DNA of 64,000 bases from Klebsiella variicola (lineage in GTDB: Bacteria; Pseudomonadota; Gammaproteobacteria; Enterobacterales; Enterobacteriaceae), in the NCBI RefSeq assembly GCF_000828055.2, contig NZ_CP010523.2:2046001-2110000 (forward strand), written 5' to 3'. Every line of letters starts with the position of its first letter. Positions within the stretch are counted from its first letter, which is position 1. Of this stretch, positions 18,935 to 28,614 are shown piece after piece. A program made the position numbers and the translations under genes. The notes beneath the pieces are model-generated. The model worked only from the letters and a program-made list of their open reading frames with translations, had not been told where the DNA came from and made no database searches.

Positions 18935-20221
18935 ATGGGTGAATTTACGCGCCAGCCTGCGCGGGATATCAAAAGCGCGCTGATCGACAGCGTGCTGGCC
19001 GGTCTTTGCGCGTTAATTGTCTTTGGCCCGATCGTCGGCGTGGTGCTCAAAGGGTATGGTTTTACCCTCGCGCCCGCGCGGGTGGCGATCCTCGTGGCGG
19101 TGGTGATGGCCGGCAGGCTGGCGCTCAGCCTGCTGCTGCAGAGCCGTCGGGGAAAAGCCTTTATTGCCCGCTTTGAGGGGGCGGATGACGGGGTGTACGT
19201 CCGGCCGCCGGGATACCGCTCGCGGCTGCGCTGGATAATGCCGCTGCTGGCGGTCCTGGCCATTGCCTTTCCATTTCTCGCCAGCAAATACCTGCTGACC
19301 GTGGCGATCCTCGGCCTGATCTACGTTCTGCTCGGCCTGGGGCTGAACATTGTGGTGGGCCTCGCGGGCCTGCTCGATCTGGGCTATGTGGCGTTCTACG
19401 CCATCGGCGCCTACGGCCTGGCGCTGGGCTACCAGTACCTGGGCCTCGGCTTCTGGGCGATGCTGCCGCTGGGGGCGGTGATGGCGGCCCTCGCCGGGGC
19501 GTTGCTGGGCTTTCCGGTGCTGCGCATGCATGGCGACTACCTGGCCATCGTCACCCTCGGCTTTGGCGAAATCATTCGCCTGGTGCTTAACAACTGGGTG
19601 AGCTTCACCGGGGGGCCCAACGGCGTACCGGTGCCGTCGCCCACGCTGTTTGGCCTCGAGTTTACCCGCCGGGCCAGGGATGGCGGCATCCCCATCCATG
19701 AGTTTTTCCACGTCAGCTACAACCCCAACCTGAAATTCATCTTTCTCTACGCCGTGCTGTGCCTGGTGGTGATGCTGGTGCTGCTGGTGAAACATCGTCT
19801 GACGCGGATGCCCATCGGCCGCGCCTGGGAGGCGCTGCGCGAGGATGAGATCGCCTGTCGGGCGATGGGGCTCAACCACGTGCTGGTGAAGCTCTCGGCG
19901 TTTATGCTCGGCGCGTCGACCGCCGGCATCGCCGGGGTGTTCTTCGCCAGCTATCAGGGGTTTGTTAACCCGACGTCGTTCACCTTTTTTGAGTCGGCGC
20001 TGATCCTGGCGATTGTGGTGCTCGGGGGAATGGGCTCCACCCTGGGAGTGGTGCTGGCGGCGTTTGTCCTGACGGTCACCCCGGAGCTGCTGCGCGGTTT
20101 TGACGAATATCGGGTGCTGCTGTTCGGCGTGCTGATGGTGGTGATGATGATCTGGCGGCCGCGCGGCCTGGTGCGCACCAGCCGCAGCGGGGTTGCGTTG
20201 CGAAAAGGAGTCGCGCCATGA
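18935..20221 (+). CDS. LivM-type ABC permease
   Basis: A 428-residue permease with an extra N-terminal membrane region (about residues 15-75), as in enteric LivM, followed by the conserved core: LGLGLNIVVGLAGLLDLGYVAF, GDYLAIVTLGFGEI, REDEIACRAMGLN and VVLGGMGSTLG. A TAAGGAGG ribosome site lies just upstream. Its stop overlaps the livG-like ATG (ATGA). Confidence 0.92.
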   Translation: MGEFTRQPARDIKSALIDSVLAGLCALIVFGPIVGVVLKGYGFTLAPARVAILVAVVMAGRLALSLLLQSRRGKAFIARFEGADDGVYVRPPGYRSRLRWIMPLLAVLAIAFPFLASKYLLTVAILGLIYVLLGLGLNIVVGLAGLLDLGYVAFYAIGAYGLALGYQYLGLGFWAMLPLGAVMAALAGALLGFPVLRMHGDYLAIVTLGFGEIIRLVLNNWVSFTGGPNGVPVPSPTLFGLEFTRRARDGGIPIHEFFHVSYNPNLKFIFLYAVLCLVVMLVLLVKHRLTRMPIGRAWEALREDEIACRAMGLNHVLVKLSAFMLGASTAGIAGVFFASYQGFVNPTSFTFFESALILAIVVLGGMGSTLGVVLAAFVLTVTPELLRGFDEYRVLLFGVLMVVMMIWRPRGLVRTSRSGVALRKGVAP

Positions 20222-21093
20222 CCGACAGCATCTTACGCGTTGAGCATCTGATGATGCATTTCGGCGGCATCAAAGCGCTGAATGATGTCAATCTGGAGGT
20301 GGAGCGGGGGTCGATCACCGCCCTGATCGGCCCCAACGGCGCGGGCAAGACCACGGTGTTTAACTGCCTGACCGGTTTTTACCGGGCGACGGGGGGGAGC
20401 ATCGTGCTGCGGGCGCGGGAAAAGGTTACCGATGTCATTCAGGTGCTGGGGCAGAAGCTTCACCCGGACGATTTTCTCCACCCGGCGCAGCTGGGGCGGC
20501 GGATCTATTACAAGATGTTCGGTGGCACCCATCTGGTGAACCGCGCTGGCCTGGCGCGCACCTTCCAGAATATACGTTTATTCCGCGAGATGTCGGTGAT
20601 TGAGAACCTGCTGGTGGCCCAGCATACCCAGGTTAACCGCCATCTGCTGGCCGGGATCCTCAATACTCGTGGGTATCGGCAGGCGGAGAGTCAGGCGCTG
20701 GATCGCGCTTTTTACTGGCTGGAGGTGGTGGAGATGGTGGACTGCGCCAACCGTCTGGCGGGGACCCTCTCCTATGGACAGCAGCGGCGGCTGGAGATCG
20801 CCCGCGCCATGTGTACCCGCCCGGAGATGATCTGTCTGGACGAGCCGGCCGCCGGTCTCAACCCGGTGGAAACCCAGGCGCTGAGCCGGATTATTCGCTT
20901 TCTGCGCCAGCAGCACGGCATCACGGTACTACTGATCGAGCATGATATGGGGATGGTGATGGAGATTTCGGATCATATTATCGTCCTCGATCACGGGGAC
21001 GTCATCGCCCGCGGCGCGCCGCAGGCGATCCAGGCCAACGCCAGCGTGATTGCCGCCTATCTTGGCGCTGAGGAAGAGGAGACGCGCCGATGA
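20218..21093 (+). CDS. LivG-type ABC ATPase
   Basis: A 291-residue ATPase. Walker A is GPNGAGKTT, the signature is LSYGQQRRLEIARA, Walker B is MICLDEP, and AAGLNPVET and LIEHDM follow, all typical of LivG. It carries the usual insert before the signature (about residues 65-110). It overlaps livM and livF by ATGA junctions, so the operon is tightly coupled. Confidence 0.93.
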   Translation: MTDSILRVEHLMMHFGGIKALNDVNLEVERGSITALIGPNGAGKTTVFNCLTGFYRATGGSIVLRAREKVTDVIQVLGQKLHPDDFLHPAQLGRRIYYKMFGGTHLVNRAGLARTFQNIRLFREMSVIENLLVAQHTQVNRHLLAGILNTRGYRQAESQALDRAFYWLEVVEMVDCANRLAGTLSYGQQRRLEIARAMCTRPEMICLDEPAAGLNPVETQALSRIIRFLRQQHGITVLLIEHDMGMVMEISDHIIVLDHGDVIARGAPQAIQANASVIAAYLGAEEEETRR

Positions 21094-21809
21094 GCCAGCC
21101 ATTGCTTGCCTTTAATGAGGTGGATGTCTTCTACGGGCCGATCCAGGCCCTGAAGCAGGTCTCCCTCACCGTCAACGAGGGAGAGACGGTGGCGCTGATC
21201 GGCGCCAACGGCGCCGGTAAATCAACGCTGCTGATGTCGGTCTTCGGCCAGCCGCGCATTGCCGGCGGGGAGATTTTCTATCGCGGGGAGGCGATCAGCC
21301 GGAAATCGACCCACTTTATCGCCAGTAACGGCATCGCCCAGGCCCCGGAAGGGCGGCGCATCTTTCCCGATATGACCGTCGAGGAGAACCTGCTGATGGG
21401 GACCATTGCCATTGGCAACCGCTATCAGGCCGAAGACAAGGCGCGGATGTATCAGCTGTTCCCCCGGCTGGAAGAACGGCGGGGACAGCGGGCGATGACC
21501 CTCTCCGGCGGCGAGCAGCAGATGCTGGCCATCGCCCGGGCGCTGATGAGCCGACCGCGCCTGCTGCTGCTGGATGAGCCAAGCCTGGGGCTGGCGCCGC
21601 TGGTGGTGAAGCAGATTTTTCAGATCCTGCGCGAGCTGACGGCCCAGGGGATGACGCTGTTTCTGGTGGAGCAGAATGCCCGCCATGCCCTTAACCTGTC
21701 GGACCGCGCCTATGTGATGGTGAACGGCCAGATCCGCCTGAGCGGCAGCGGCCAGGCGCTGCTCAACGACCCGGAGGTGCGTAAGGCATATCTGGGGATC
21801 AGCGGCTGA
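21090..21809 (+). CDS. LivF-type ABC ATPase
   Basis: A 239-residue ATPase: Walker A GANGAGKST, NGIAQAPEGRRIFPDMTVEENL (a LivF hallmark), signature LSGGEQQMLAIARA, Walker B LLLLDEPSLGLAP and LVEQNAR. It is the last gene of the operon. The next gene ends only 5 bases away on the other strand, so the two transcription units converge. Confidence 0.93.
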   Translation: MSQPLLAFNEVDVFYGPIQALKQVSLTVNEGETVALIGANGAGKSTLLMSVFGQPRIAGGEIFYRGEAISRKSTHFIASNGIAQAPEGRRIFPDMTVEENLLMGTIAIGNRYQAEDKARMYQLFPRLEERRGQRAMTLSGGEQQMLAIARALMSRPRLLLLDEPSLGLAPLVVKQIFQILRELTAQGMTLFLVEQNARHALNLSDRAYVMVNGQIRLSGSGQALLNDPEVRKAYLGISG

Positions 21810-21814
21810 GGGGG

Positions 21815-22723
21815 TTATTCCCGCGGTTCGTTACGGGTTTTAATGTGCTGCCAGAAACGTTCGGCGGCCTGGTTAAGCCGCGAGCCGGAGCGGTAGAGCC
21901 AGGCGCCGATCGGCAGCGACAGGCGGTCATCGAGGATCGTCAGTCGGCCTTCGTCCAGCTCGCGCTGAATAGAGTATTGCGGCAGCCAGCCCACGCCGTC
22001 GCCATTGAGGATCATGCGCTTGAGCAACTCGCTCATGGAAGAGACAAACGTAAGGGAGAAGGTGATCTCCGGCGTACGGTCGATCACCTGGTTCACCTGG
22101 CGCCCCATATAGCTGTCGTTGGCGTATTTCATCAGCGGCAGCACGCCGCGATGTAAATGAAACAGCGGGCGGCCATGTTCGTCGCAGGGGGAGACCAGGT
22201 GCAGGTAAGAATCAAAAATTTTATGATTAATAAACGGATAGTTCATTAATTCTTCATTATAGAAGGAGAGGATAAAATCGCTTTTTCCCTCTTTCAGGTT
22301 AAATACGGCGTCGTTGACGTTAATCGATTCAACATGAAAAGTCTTATTTTTACGGTCGGTGTAACCGGCGATGATTTCCGGCAGTAATAACACCGACAGC
22401 GAAGGGGCCGCGTCGATTCTTATTTTCTGGGTCGTGTTATTTAAACCCTTAATACGACTGATCTGAAAATCCATGTCATCGAGCATATTTCGCGCATAGC
22501 CGACAAAAATTTTCCCGCGGTTGGTCAATTGCAGGGGGTTGGCGCTACGATCGAAGATGCTGAATCCGAGGGAGGCCTCCAGCGACTGGATGCGTCGACT
22601 GAACGAGGACTGAGAGATGTTGCGGGCTTTGGCCGCCAGGGTAAAGCTGCGCGACTCCTCAAGGGCAATCACATCATACAGCCATTTTACTTCCAGATTT
22701 GCCAACACCGATCCAGTCCTCAA
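21815..22723 (-). CDS. LysR-type regulator, HypT/YjiE-like
   Basis: A 302-residue LysR protein. The start (SVLANLEVKWLYDVIALEESRSFTLAA) and the FVSSMSELLKRMILNGDGVGWLPQYSIQ block near residue 230 closely recall E. coli HypT (YjiE), the hypochlorite-response regulator, although this is probably a paralog. The helix-turn-helix is at about 20-65. Parts of the gene (22200-22450) are visibly more AT-rich than its neighbours. It is divergent from a pckA gene, with repeated CTATGCAATT elements between them, so pckA is the likely target. It converges with the liv-like operon. Confidence 0.82.
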   Translation of the reverse strand: MRTGSVLANLEVKWLYDVIALEESRSFTLAAKARNISQSSFSRRIQSLEASLGFSIFDRSANPLQLTNRGKIFVGYARNMLDDMDFQISRIKGLNNTTQKIRIDAAPSLSVLLLPEIIAGYTDRKNKTFHVESINVNDAVFNLKEGKSDFILSFYNEELMNYPFINHKIFDSYLHLVSPCDEHGRPLFHLHRGVLPLMKYANDSYMGRQVNQVIDRTPEITFSLTFVSSMSELLKRMILNGDGVGWLPQYSIQRELDEGRLTILDDRLSLPIGAWLYRSGSRLNQAAERFWQHIKTRNEPRE

Positions 22724-22737
22724 AAACGCAATAAAGG

Positions 22738-22776
22738 CTATGCAATTTTAGCATAGCGCATAGAAACTATGCAATT
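22738..22776. promoter_or_regulatory. Repeated LysR-type operator between regulator and pckA
   Basis: The inverted repeat CTATGC-N7-GCATAG (22738-22756) fits the LysR T-N11-A pattern. The 10-base direct repeat CTATGCAATT occurs at 22738 and again at 22767. The cluster starts 15 bases upstream of the LysR gene start, suiting autoregulation, and about 220 upstream of pckA. Confidence 0.5.
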
Positions 22777-22991
22777 AACATAATTATCGACAGGTGTTAA
22801 CATTTTTTGGAAAGTTGAGATTTATGAATGCATATCGGCGACCCTACATGAGCACGATATGAAATCGCGACTCACGGTTATTTATTGCTTTATTTTATTG
22901 TCCAGGACTTATCTTATTAAATCGCCGGCGACGATGACGAAAGCAATGAATAACCCAGGCCTCTTACCTTAAATAGTTTGTCAGGAGTTCC

Positions 22992-24635
22992 ATGTCACAA
23001 CAAATTGAATCAGTTAAAATGGCTCTGCAGGAGCTGGGGATTAATGCAAGCGGCGAATTCTTTTACAACCCTGATTACGATTTGCTTATTGCACATGAAA
23101 CCGCTCCTGAACTGACCGGCGCGGCCCGCGGCGTGATGACCGAGTCTGGGGCTGTGGCTGTTGATACCGGGATCTTCACCGGCCGTTCACCGCGCGATAA
23201 ATACATCGTCCGCGACGAACAGACGCGTGATACCGTCTGGTGGGCAGACTCAGGCCTCGGCCGCAATGACAACAAACCGTTATCGCCAGACGTGTGGCGC
23301 AGCCTGAAAAGCCTGGTCGCGGGCCAGCTGAGCGGCAAAAAACTGTACGTCATCGACGCCTGGTGCGGCGCCAGCCCGGACACCCGTCTTGGCGTACGCT
23401 TCGTCACCGAGGTGGCGTGGCAGGCCCACTTTGTCAAAAACATGTTTATCGTGCCGAGCGCCGACGAGCTGGCCAGCTTTACGCCAGACTTCGTGGTGCT
23501 CAACGGCGCAGGCTGCACCAATGCCAACTGGCAGGCGCAGGGGATGAACTCCGAGAACTTCGTCGCCTTTAATCTCAGCGAGCGTATTCAGCTCATCGGC
23601 GGCACCTGGTACGGCGGCGAAATGAAGAAAGGGCTGTTCTCGGTCATGAACTACCTGCTGCCGCAGAAAGGCATCGCGTCGATGCACTGCTCGGCCAACC
23701 GTGGCGAAGCAGGGGACGTGGCGCTGTTCTTCGGCCTCTCCGGGACCGGCAAAACCACCCTGTCGACCGATCCGCATCGTCAGCTGATTGGCGATGACGA
23801 GCACGGCTGGGACGATGACGGCGTGTTTAACTTTGAAGGCGGCTGCTACGCCAAGACCATCAATCTCGACCCGCAGGCGGAGCCGGAGATTTATGGCGCC
23901 ATCCGCCGCAATGCGCTGCTGGAAAACGTGGTGGTGCGCGCTGACGGCAGCGTGGATTATGCCGACGGCAGCAAAACCGAAAACACCCGCGTCTCCTATC
24001 CGCTGTCGCATATCGACAATATCGTCAAGCCGGTGTCCCGTGCGGGCCATCCGTCGAAGGTGATTTTCCTTGCCGCCGACGCGTTTGGCGTCCTGCCGCC
24101 GGTCTCCCGTCTGACCACCGAGCAGATGCAGTACCATTTCCTGTCGGGTTTCACCTCGAAGCTGGCGGGTACCGAGCGCGGCATTACCCAGCCGACGCCG
24201 ACCTTCTCCGCCTGCTATGGCGCGGCGTTCCTGCTGCTTCACCCAACCCAGTACGCCAGCGTCCTGGCGGCGAAGATGGCGGAATCCGGTGCGGAAGCCT
24301 GGCTGGTCAACACCGGCTGGAACGGCGAGGGCAAACGCCTGTCGCTGCGCGATACCCGCAGCATCATTAGCGCGATCCTCAACGGCACTACCGGCCCGCT
24401 GCGCGATGAGACCATCCCGGTGTTCGGTCTTGCGATCCCGCAGAGCATTCCAGGGGTAGACAGCGCGGTGCTGGATCCGCGTAATGGCTGGAGCTCAGCG
24501 GATAAGTGGCAGGAGAAGGCCGAGAGCCTGGCTCAGCTGTTTATGGATAACTTTAAGCAGTACAGCGATACCGAAGCGGGCGCGCGTCTGGCGCTGGCCG
24601 GTCCGCAGCTGCAGAATAGCGCGGTCGAAGCCTGA
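22992..24635 (+). CDS. pckA: ATP-type phosphoenolpyruvate carboxykinase
   Basis: A 547-residue PEPCK (E. coli PckA has 540). Motifs are [15 protein letters not shown] (about 59-73), the Walker-type [11 protein letters not shown] from Gly248, [21 protein letters not shown] and TENTRVSYP. It converts oxaloacetate plus ATP to phosphoenolpyruvate, or the reverse when making succinate. A CAGGAG ribosome site precedes the ATG. The N-terminal 25 residues and many internal positions differ from the E. coli protein as I remember it, and the neighbours are not the usual envZ/ompR region, so this may be a second PEPCK rather than the housekeeping copy. Confidence 0.92.
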   Translation: MSQQIESVKMALQELGINASGEFFYNPDYDLLIAHETAPELTGAARGVMTESGAVAVDTGIFTGRSPRDKYIVRDEQTRDTVWWADSGLGRNDNKPLSPDVWRSLKSLVAGQLSGKKLYVIDAWCGASPDTRLGVRFVTEVAWQAHFVKNMFIVPSADELASFTPDFVVLNGAGCTNANWQAQGMNSENFVAFNLSERIQLIGGTWYGGEMKKGLFSVMNYLLPQKGIASMHCSANRGEAGDVALFFGLSGTGKTTLSTDPHRQLIGDDEHGWDDDGVFNFEGGCYAKTINLDPQAEPEIYGAIRRNALLENVVVRADGSVDYADGSKTENTRVSYPLSHIDNIVKPVSRAGHPSKVIFLAADAFGVLPPVSRLTTEQMQYHFLSGFTSKLAGTERGITQPTPTFSACYGAAFLLLHPTQYASVLAAKMAESGAEAWLVNTGWNGEGKRLSLRDTRSIISAILNGTTGPLRDETIPVFGLAIPQSIPGVDSAVLDPRNGWSSADKWQEKAESLAQLFMDNFKQYSDTEAGARLALAGPQLQNSAVEA

Positions 24636-24641
24636 TCCGCG

Positions 24642-24676
24642 GCCAGCAGGTCGACGCCTTGCGCCGACCTGCTGGC
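24642..24676. terminator. Bidirectional terminator-like hairpin between pckA and the acetyltransferase
   Basis: Perfect 12-base arms, GCCAGCAGGTCG and CGACCTGCTGGC, around an 11-base loop, placed between two convergent genes. There is no strong T-run on either side. Confidence 0.6.
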
Positions 24677-24684
24677 GAGCCGCT

Positions 24685-25161
24685 TTACTCCGCAAAGGCC
24701 CGCAGCGCATCGCCCGTGAGGCGATAACGCACCCACTCATCCTGCGGCTGCGCGCCAATGCTCAGATAGAAATCAATCGCCGGCTGGTTCCAGTCGAGCA
24801 CGCTCCACTCCAGACGCCCGCACTGACGCTGTACAGCATATTGCGCGATGGTTTTCAGCAGCGCTTTTCCGGCGCCTATCCCGCGAAAGTCGGGGGTGAC
24901 GTACAGATCCTCCATATAGATACCATTGCGTCCAAGCCAGGTGGAATAGCTGGTGAAGAACACCGCGTAGCCCACCGCTTTGCCCGCCACCTCGCAGATC
25001 AGCGCTTCGGTTTTGCTGCCGCTGGCAAACAGCGTCTCTCTGATCTCCTCTGCCGTCGTCACCACCTCTTCAGGGGCTTTCTCGTAGACCGCGAGTTCAT
25101 AAATCATGTCGTAAATAGCGGTGGCGTCGTCCGGGGTGGCCTGGCGGATCGTGATGCTCAT
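24685..25161 (-). CDS. GNAT-family N-acetyltransferase
   Basis: A 158-residue GNAT protein similar to the diamine/thialysine acetyltransferase (SSAT) type: ITIRQATPDDATAIYDMIYELA at the start, GIYMEDLYVTPDFRGIGAGKALL with the acetyl-CoA pyrophosphate loop (R-G-I-G-A-G-K), then LEWSVLDWNQPAIDFYLSIGA. I start at 25161 (MSITIRQ); an upstream in-frame start adds eight residues. Substrates of such enzymes are polyamines or related amines; the exact one is unknown. It is divergent from a LysR gene at 25260. Confidence 0.85.
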   Translation of the reverse strand: MSITIRQATPDDATAIYDMIYELAVYEKAPEEVVTTAEEIRETLFASGSKTEALICEVAGKAVGYAVFFTSYSTWLGRNGIYMEDLYVTPDFRGIGAGKALLKTIAQYAVQRQCGRLEWSVLDWNQPAIDFYLSIGAQPQDEWVRYRLTGDALRAFAE

Positions 25162-25259
25162 GGGGCGTCCTGTATCAATAGTCAAAAGAGAGCAAAATTG
25201 CTGACCCTGAGGATAAGCGGTATTGTGAAAAGAATTAAGTGCAATGAAATCAGCAAACG

Positions 25260-26192
25260 ATGAATATTATGCATCCTGTCCTGCGCCGGATTGACCTCAA
25301 CCTGCTGCCAGTCTTTGACGCGGTCTATCGCTCCCGCTCGGTGCGCCTGGCGGCGGAAGAGCTGGCAATGAGCACCTCGGCGCTGAGCCATGCGCTTTCC
25401 CGGCTGCGCAGCGCCCTCAACGATCCGCTGTTCTATCGCGAAGGGCATCGGATGTGCCCCAGCGTCTATGCCAGCCAGCTGGCGCCCTCTATTGCTTCGG
25501 CGCTGAAGTTTCTCAACCAGGAGCTGACGCCGCCGGCGGCGTTTGTGCCGGCCGCCAGCACCGACTGCATGCAGATTGCGATCACCGATTTCACCGCGTT
25601 CTGCGTCTTTCCGACGCTGATGCACCACCTGCAGCGTGAGGCGCCCGGGCTGCGGTTTGAACTCCGTTATCTGCCCCACAGCCCGGCGCTGACCGAGCTG
25701 CTGGCGGGCGAGGTCGACCTGGCCCTCGGGTTCAATACCCCTGACGAGCCAGCCCATCCCGATCTTGAGGAGATTAACTGGCTGCGGGACGAATATGTGG
25801 TCATCAGCCAGGCCGACCGGACGGCGCTGACCCTGGACGCCTACCTTGCTGCCCGTCATCTGGTGGTGACCCCGTGGAATGAGCAGCAGGGGGTGCTGGA
25901 CTGTGAGCTGGAGCGGCAGGGCTATTCGCGGCAGGTGGCGATGAAAACCCCCTCGATGCTGAGCGCGCCCTTCATTATTGAGCAGAGCGACCTGTTGATG
26001 GCGCTGCCCCGGCGAGCGGCGGAGACGATGGCCCGCGCCGCCCGGCTGACCATTTTCCCGCTGCCGTTTCCGGTTCCGCCGTTTGACGTCAAGATTTACG
26101 CCCACCAACGCAGCGGGAAACGCGAAGCTACCCGCTGGCTGATCGCTCTGTTGCAGACGCTGGTGGGGGAGTCTGCCGCTTCCGCTTCCTGA
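25260..26192 (+). CDS. LysR-type regulator, NahR/NodD-like
   Basis: A 310-residue LysR protein beginning with the LRRIDLNLLPVFDAVYRSRSVRLAAEEL pattern of the NahR/NodD/LeuO subfamily. The helix-turn-helix is at about 22-50 (STSALSHALSRLR), followed by an effector domain (ITDFTAFCVFPTLMHHL). Two in-frame ATGs (25260 and 25269) both lack a strong ribosome site. It may control the divergent acetyltransferase gene or the symporter downstream. Its target and ligand are unknown. Confidence 0.82.
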   Translation: MNIMHPVLRRIDLNLLPVFDAVYRSRSVRLAAEELAMSTSALSHALSRLRSALNDPLFYREGHRMCPSVYASQLAPSIASALKFLNQELTPPAAFVPAASTDCMQIAITDFTAFCVFPTLMHHLQREAPGLRFELRYLPHSPALTELLAGEVDLALGFNTPDEPAHPDLEEINWLRDEYVVISQADRTALTLDAYLAARHLVVTPWNEQQGVLDCELERQGYSRQVAMKTPSMLSAPFIIEQSDLLMALPRRAAETMARAARLTIFPLPFPVPPFDVKIYAHQRSGKREATRWLIALLQTLVGESAASAS

Positions 26193-26227
26193 CGCGCTTT
26201 GCGGCCGGCAGCGTGTATCCTCACCTA

Positions 26228-26319
26228 AGGCCAGGGTTTTTATGCCGTCAACCCGCGGCGACGTACCCTGGCCTCGGTCACAAAACGGAAAACTGACTTT
26301 TTCGCCGTCACCCGCGGCG
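26228..26319. repeat. Long-arm hairpin and near-identical 16-17-base repeats
   Basis: The arms AGGCCAGGGT (26228-26237) and ACCCTGGCCT (26265-26274) form a perfect 10-base stem. Inside the loop is GCCGTCAACCCGCGGCG (26244-26260), and an almost identical GCCGTCACCCGCGGCG (one base shorter) lies at 26304-26319. The rest of the 305-base gap 26193-26497 is AT-rich towards the symporter gene and shows no gene. Confidence 0.5.
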
Positions 26320-26497
26320 TGGTTAGCGCGGGATGTGTTAAATGATTGTATGTAAAAGTAATGTTAATTAGTTAAATGTTATTCATGCGTAAAATGCATT
26401 AATGGATGCGTTTATTACGCTTATTTCGTTCCCGGTTCTGTTTCAGTCTTCAGCAACAGGCGCGCGACAACGCGTGGATAACAAACTGGAGACCTGC

Positions 26498-27793
26498 ATG
26501 CATTCGACAACCTCACTGATGAGTACCCGTGACCGGATCGGCGCCATCCTGCGCGTCACTTCCGGTAACTTTCTCGAACAGTTCGACTTTTTCCTGTTCG
26601 GGTTTTATGCCACCTACATCGCACATACCTTTTTTCCGGCGAGCAGTGAATTCGCCTCGCTGATGATGACCTTCGCGGTCTTTGGCGCCGGCTTTTTGAT
26701 GCGCCCCATCGGCGCTATCGTGCTTGGCGCCTACATCGACAAGGTGGGGCGGCGCAAGGGGCTGATCGTCACCCTGTCGATCATGGCCACCGGCACCTTT
26801 CTGATCGTGCTGATCCCCTCTTACCAGACCATTGGCCTGTGGGCACCGCTGCTGGTGCTGATCGGCCGTCTGCTGCAGGGCTTTTCCGCTGGCGCCGAGC
26901 TGGGCGGGGTGTCGGTCTATCTGGCCGAGATCGCCACGCCGGGCCGCAAAGGCTTTTACACCAGCTGGCAGTCGGGTAGTCAGCAGGTTGCCATCATGGT
27001 GGCGGCCGCGATGGGCTTTGCCCTCAACGCGGTGCTGGAGCAGAGCGCCATCAGCGACTGGGGCTGGCGCATTCCGTTCGTCTTCGGCTGCCTGATCGTT
27101 CCGTTCATTTTCATCCTGCGCCGTAAGCTGGAGGAGACCCAGGAGTTTACCGCCCGCCGCCATCATCTGGCGATGCGCCAGGTGTTCGCCACGCTGCTGG
27201 CGAACTGGCAGGTGGTTATCGCCGGGATGATGATGGTGGCGATGACCACCACCGCGTTCTACCTGATCACCGTCTATGCGCCGACCTTTGGTAAAAAGGT
27301 GCTGATGCTCAGCGCCTCTGACAGCCTGCTGGTTACGCTGCTGGTGGCGATTTCCAACTTCTTCTGGCTGCCGGTGGGCGGGGCGCTGTCTGACCGCTTT
27401 GGCCGCCGGCCGGTGCTGATTGCCATGACCCTGCTGGCGCTGGCTACCGCCTGGCCTGCACTGACCCTGCTGGCGAACGCGCCGAGCTTTTTGATGATGC
27501 TGAGCGTGCTGCTGTGGCTGTCGTTTATCTACGGCATGTACAACGGGGCGATGATCCCGGCGCTGACCGAAATTATGCCTGCCGAAGTGCGCGTGGCAGG
27601 TTTCTCGCTGGCCTACAGCCTGGCGACGGCGGTATTTGGCGGCTTCACGCCGGTGATTTCCACGGCGCTGATCGAGTATACCGGTGATAAAGCGTCTCCC
27701 GGCTACTGGATGAGCTTTGCCGCCATCTGCGGCCTGCTGGCCACTTGCTACCTCTATCGCCGTAGCGCCGTTGCGCTGCAGACGGCACGTTAA
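26498..27793 (+). CDS. Citrate/tricarballylate-type proton symporter (CitA/TcuC-like MFS)
   Basis: A 431-residue major-facilitator protein with about 12 helices. The start [22 protein letters not shown], the [20 protein letters not shown] loop and the [27 protein letters not shown] region (in outline) closely match CitA/CitH citrate and TcuC tricarballylate symporters. ATG 26498 follows a GGAG site; the open frame reaches back to 26402 but that part is not family-like. It should import a tricarboxylate with protons. A binding-protein gene follows 11 bases later. Confidence 0.85.
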   Translation: MHSTTSLMSTRDRIGAILRVTSGNFLEQFDFFLFGFYATYIAHTFFPASSEFASLMMTFAVFGAGFLMRPIGAIVLGAYIDKVGRRKGLIVTLSIMATGTFLIVLIPSYQTIGLWAPLLVLIGRLLQGFSAGAELGGVSVYLAEIATPGRKGFYTSWQSGSQQVAIMVAAAMGFALNAVLEQSAISDWGWRIPFVFGCLIVPFIFILRRKLEETQEFTARRHHLAMRQVFATLLANWQVVIAGMMMVAMTTTAFYLITVYAPTFGKKVLMLSASDSLLVTLLVAISNFFWLPVGGALSDRFGRRPVLIAMTLLALATAWPALTLLANAPSFLMMLSVLLWLSFIYGMYNGAMIPALTEIMPAEVRVAGFSLAYSLATAVFGGFTPVISTALIEYTGDKASPGYWMSFAAICGLLATCYLYRRSAVALQTAR

Positions 27794-27804
27794 TCAAGGA
27801 GAAG

Positions 27805-28614
27805 ATGATGCGTAAAACGACAGGAACACTGCTGGCCACGCTGCTGCTGGCCGCCACCGGCGGCAGCGCGCTGGCCGCAGAGGTCACCGTGATGATCTCC
27901 GGCGGCTTCAAAGCGGCGCTGGAAAAGCTGGCCCCGGCGTGGGAAAAACAAACTGGCAACCACCTCGTGGTGATCCCCGGCCCGTCGATGGGGAAAACGC
28001 CGCAGGCGATCCCTAACCGCCTGGCGCGGGGCGAACACGCGGACGTGGTGATTATGGTCGGGGATGCGCTAACCAGCCTCGAAAAAGCGGGCCGTACGCA
28101 ACCGGGTTCGCGTCGGGAGCTGGCCGACTCGCCGATCGGCGTGGTGGTGAAGGCGGGGGCGCCGCTGCCGGCTATCCATAGCGCAGACCAGCTGCGGGCG
28201 ACGCTGCTGGCGGCGCCGTCGGTCGCGTACTCCGACAGCGCCAGCGGACGCTATGTTAGCTCGACGCTGTTCCACACCCTGGGCATTGATGACGCGATGC
28301 AGAGCAAAGCGCAGATGGTGGAGCGCATTCCGGTAGCCTCGGAAGTGGCGAAGGGACGGTATGCGATCGGTTTTCAGCAGGTGAGCGAACTGCTGCCGGT
28401 ACCCGGCGTGACCTTCGTTGGCGAACTGCCGGATAACCTGCAGTACATCACCCGCTTTGCCGGGGCGGTGACTATCAGCGCCGACCACCCGCAGGAAGGC
28501 AAGGCGCTGCTGGCGTATCTGGCCTCACCGGCGGCGCAGGAGACCATCCACGCCACCGGCATGCGAAGCGTGGCCGCCACCACGCCGGTCAGCCAGAAGG
28601 ATACTGTTCAATAA
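27805..28614 (+). CDS. ModA-like periplasmic binding protein (orphan)
   Basis: A 269-residue secreted protein with a signal peptide of about 25 residues (cut near ALA-AE). The mature part, VTVMISGGFKAALEKLAPAWEKQTG followed by GEHADVVIMVGDAL and AYSDSASGRYVSSTLF, resembles the ModA/extracellular type-II binding family. An AAGGAGAAG site precedes two tandem ATGs (27805, 27808). No ABC permease or ATPase is adjacent; the partner gene is an MFS symporter 11 bases upstream. It may deliver a carboxylate, sense one, or work with a distant transporter. Its last 26 bases overlap the convergent LysR gene. Confidence 0.8.
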   Translation: MMRKTTGTLLATLLLAATGGSALAAEVTVMISGGFKAALEKLAPAWEKQTGNHLVVIPGPSMGKTPQAIPNRLARGEHADVVIMVGDALTSLEKAGRTQPGSRRELADSPIGVVVKAGAPLPAIHSADQLRATLLAAPSVAYSDSASGRYVSSTLFHTLGIDDAMQSKAQMVERIPVASEVAKGRYAIGFQQVSELLPVPGVTFVGELPDNLQYITRFAGAVTISADHPQEGKALLAYLASPAAQETIHATGMRSVAATTPVSQKDTVQ

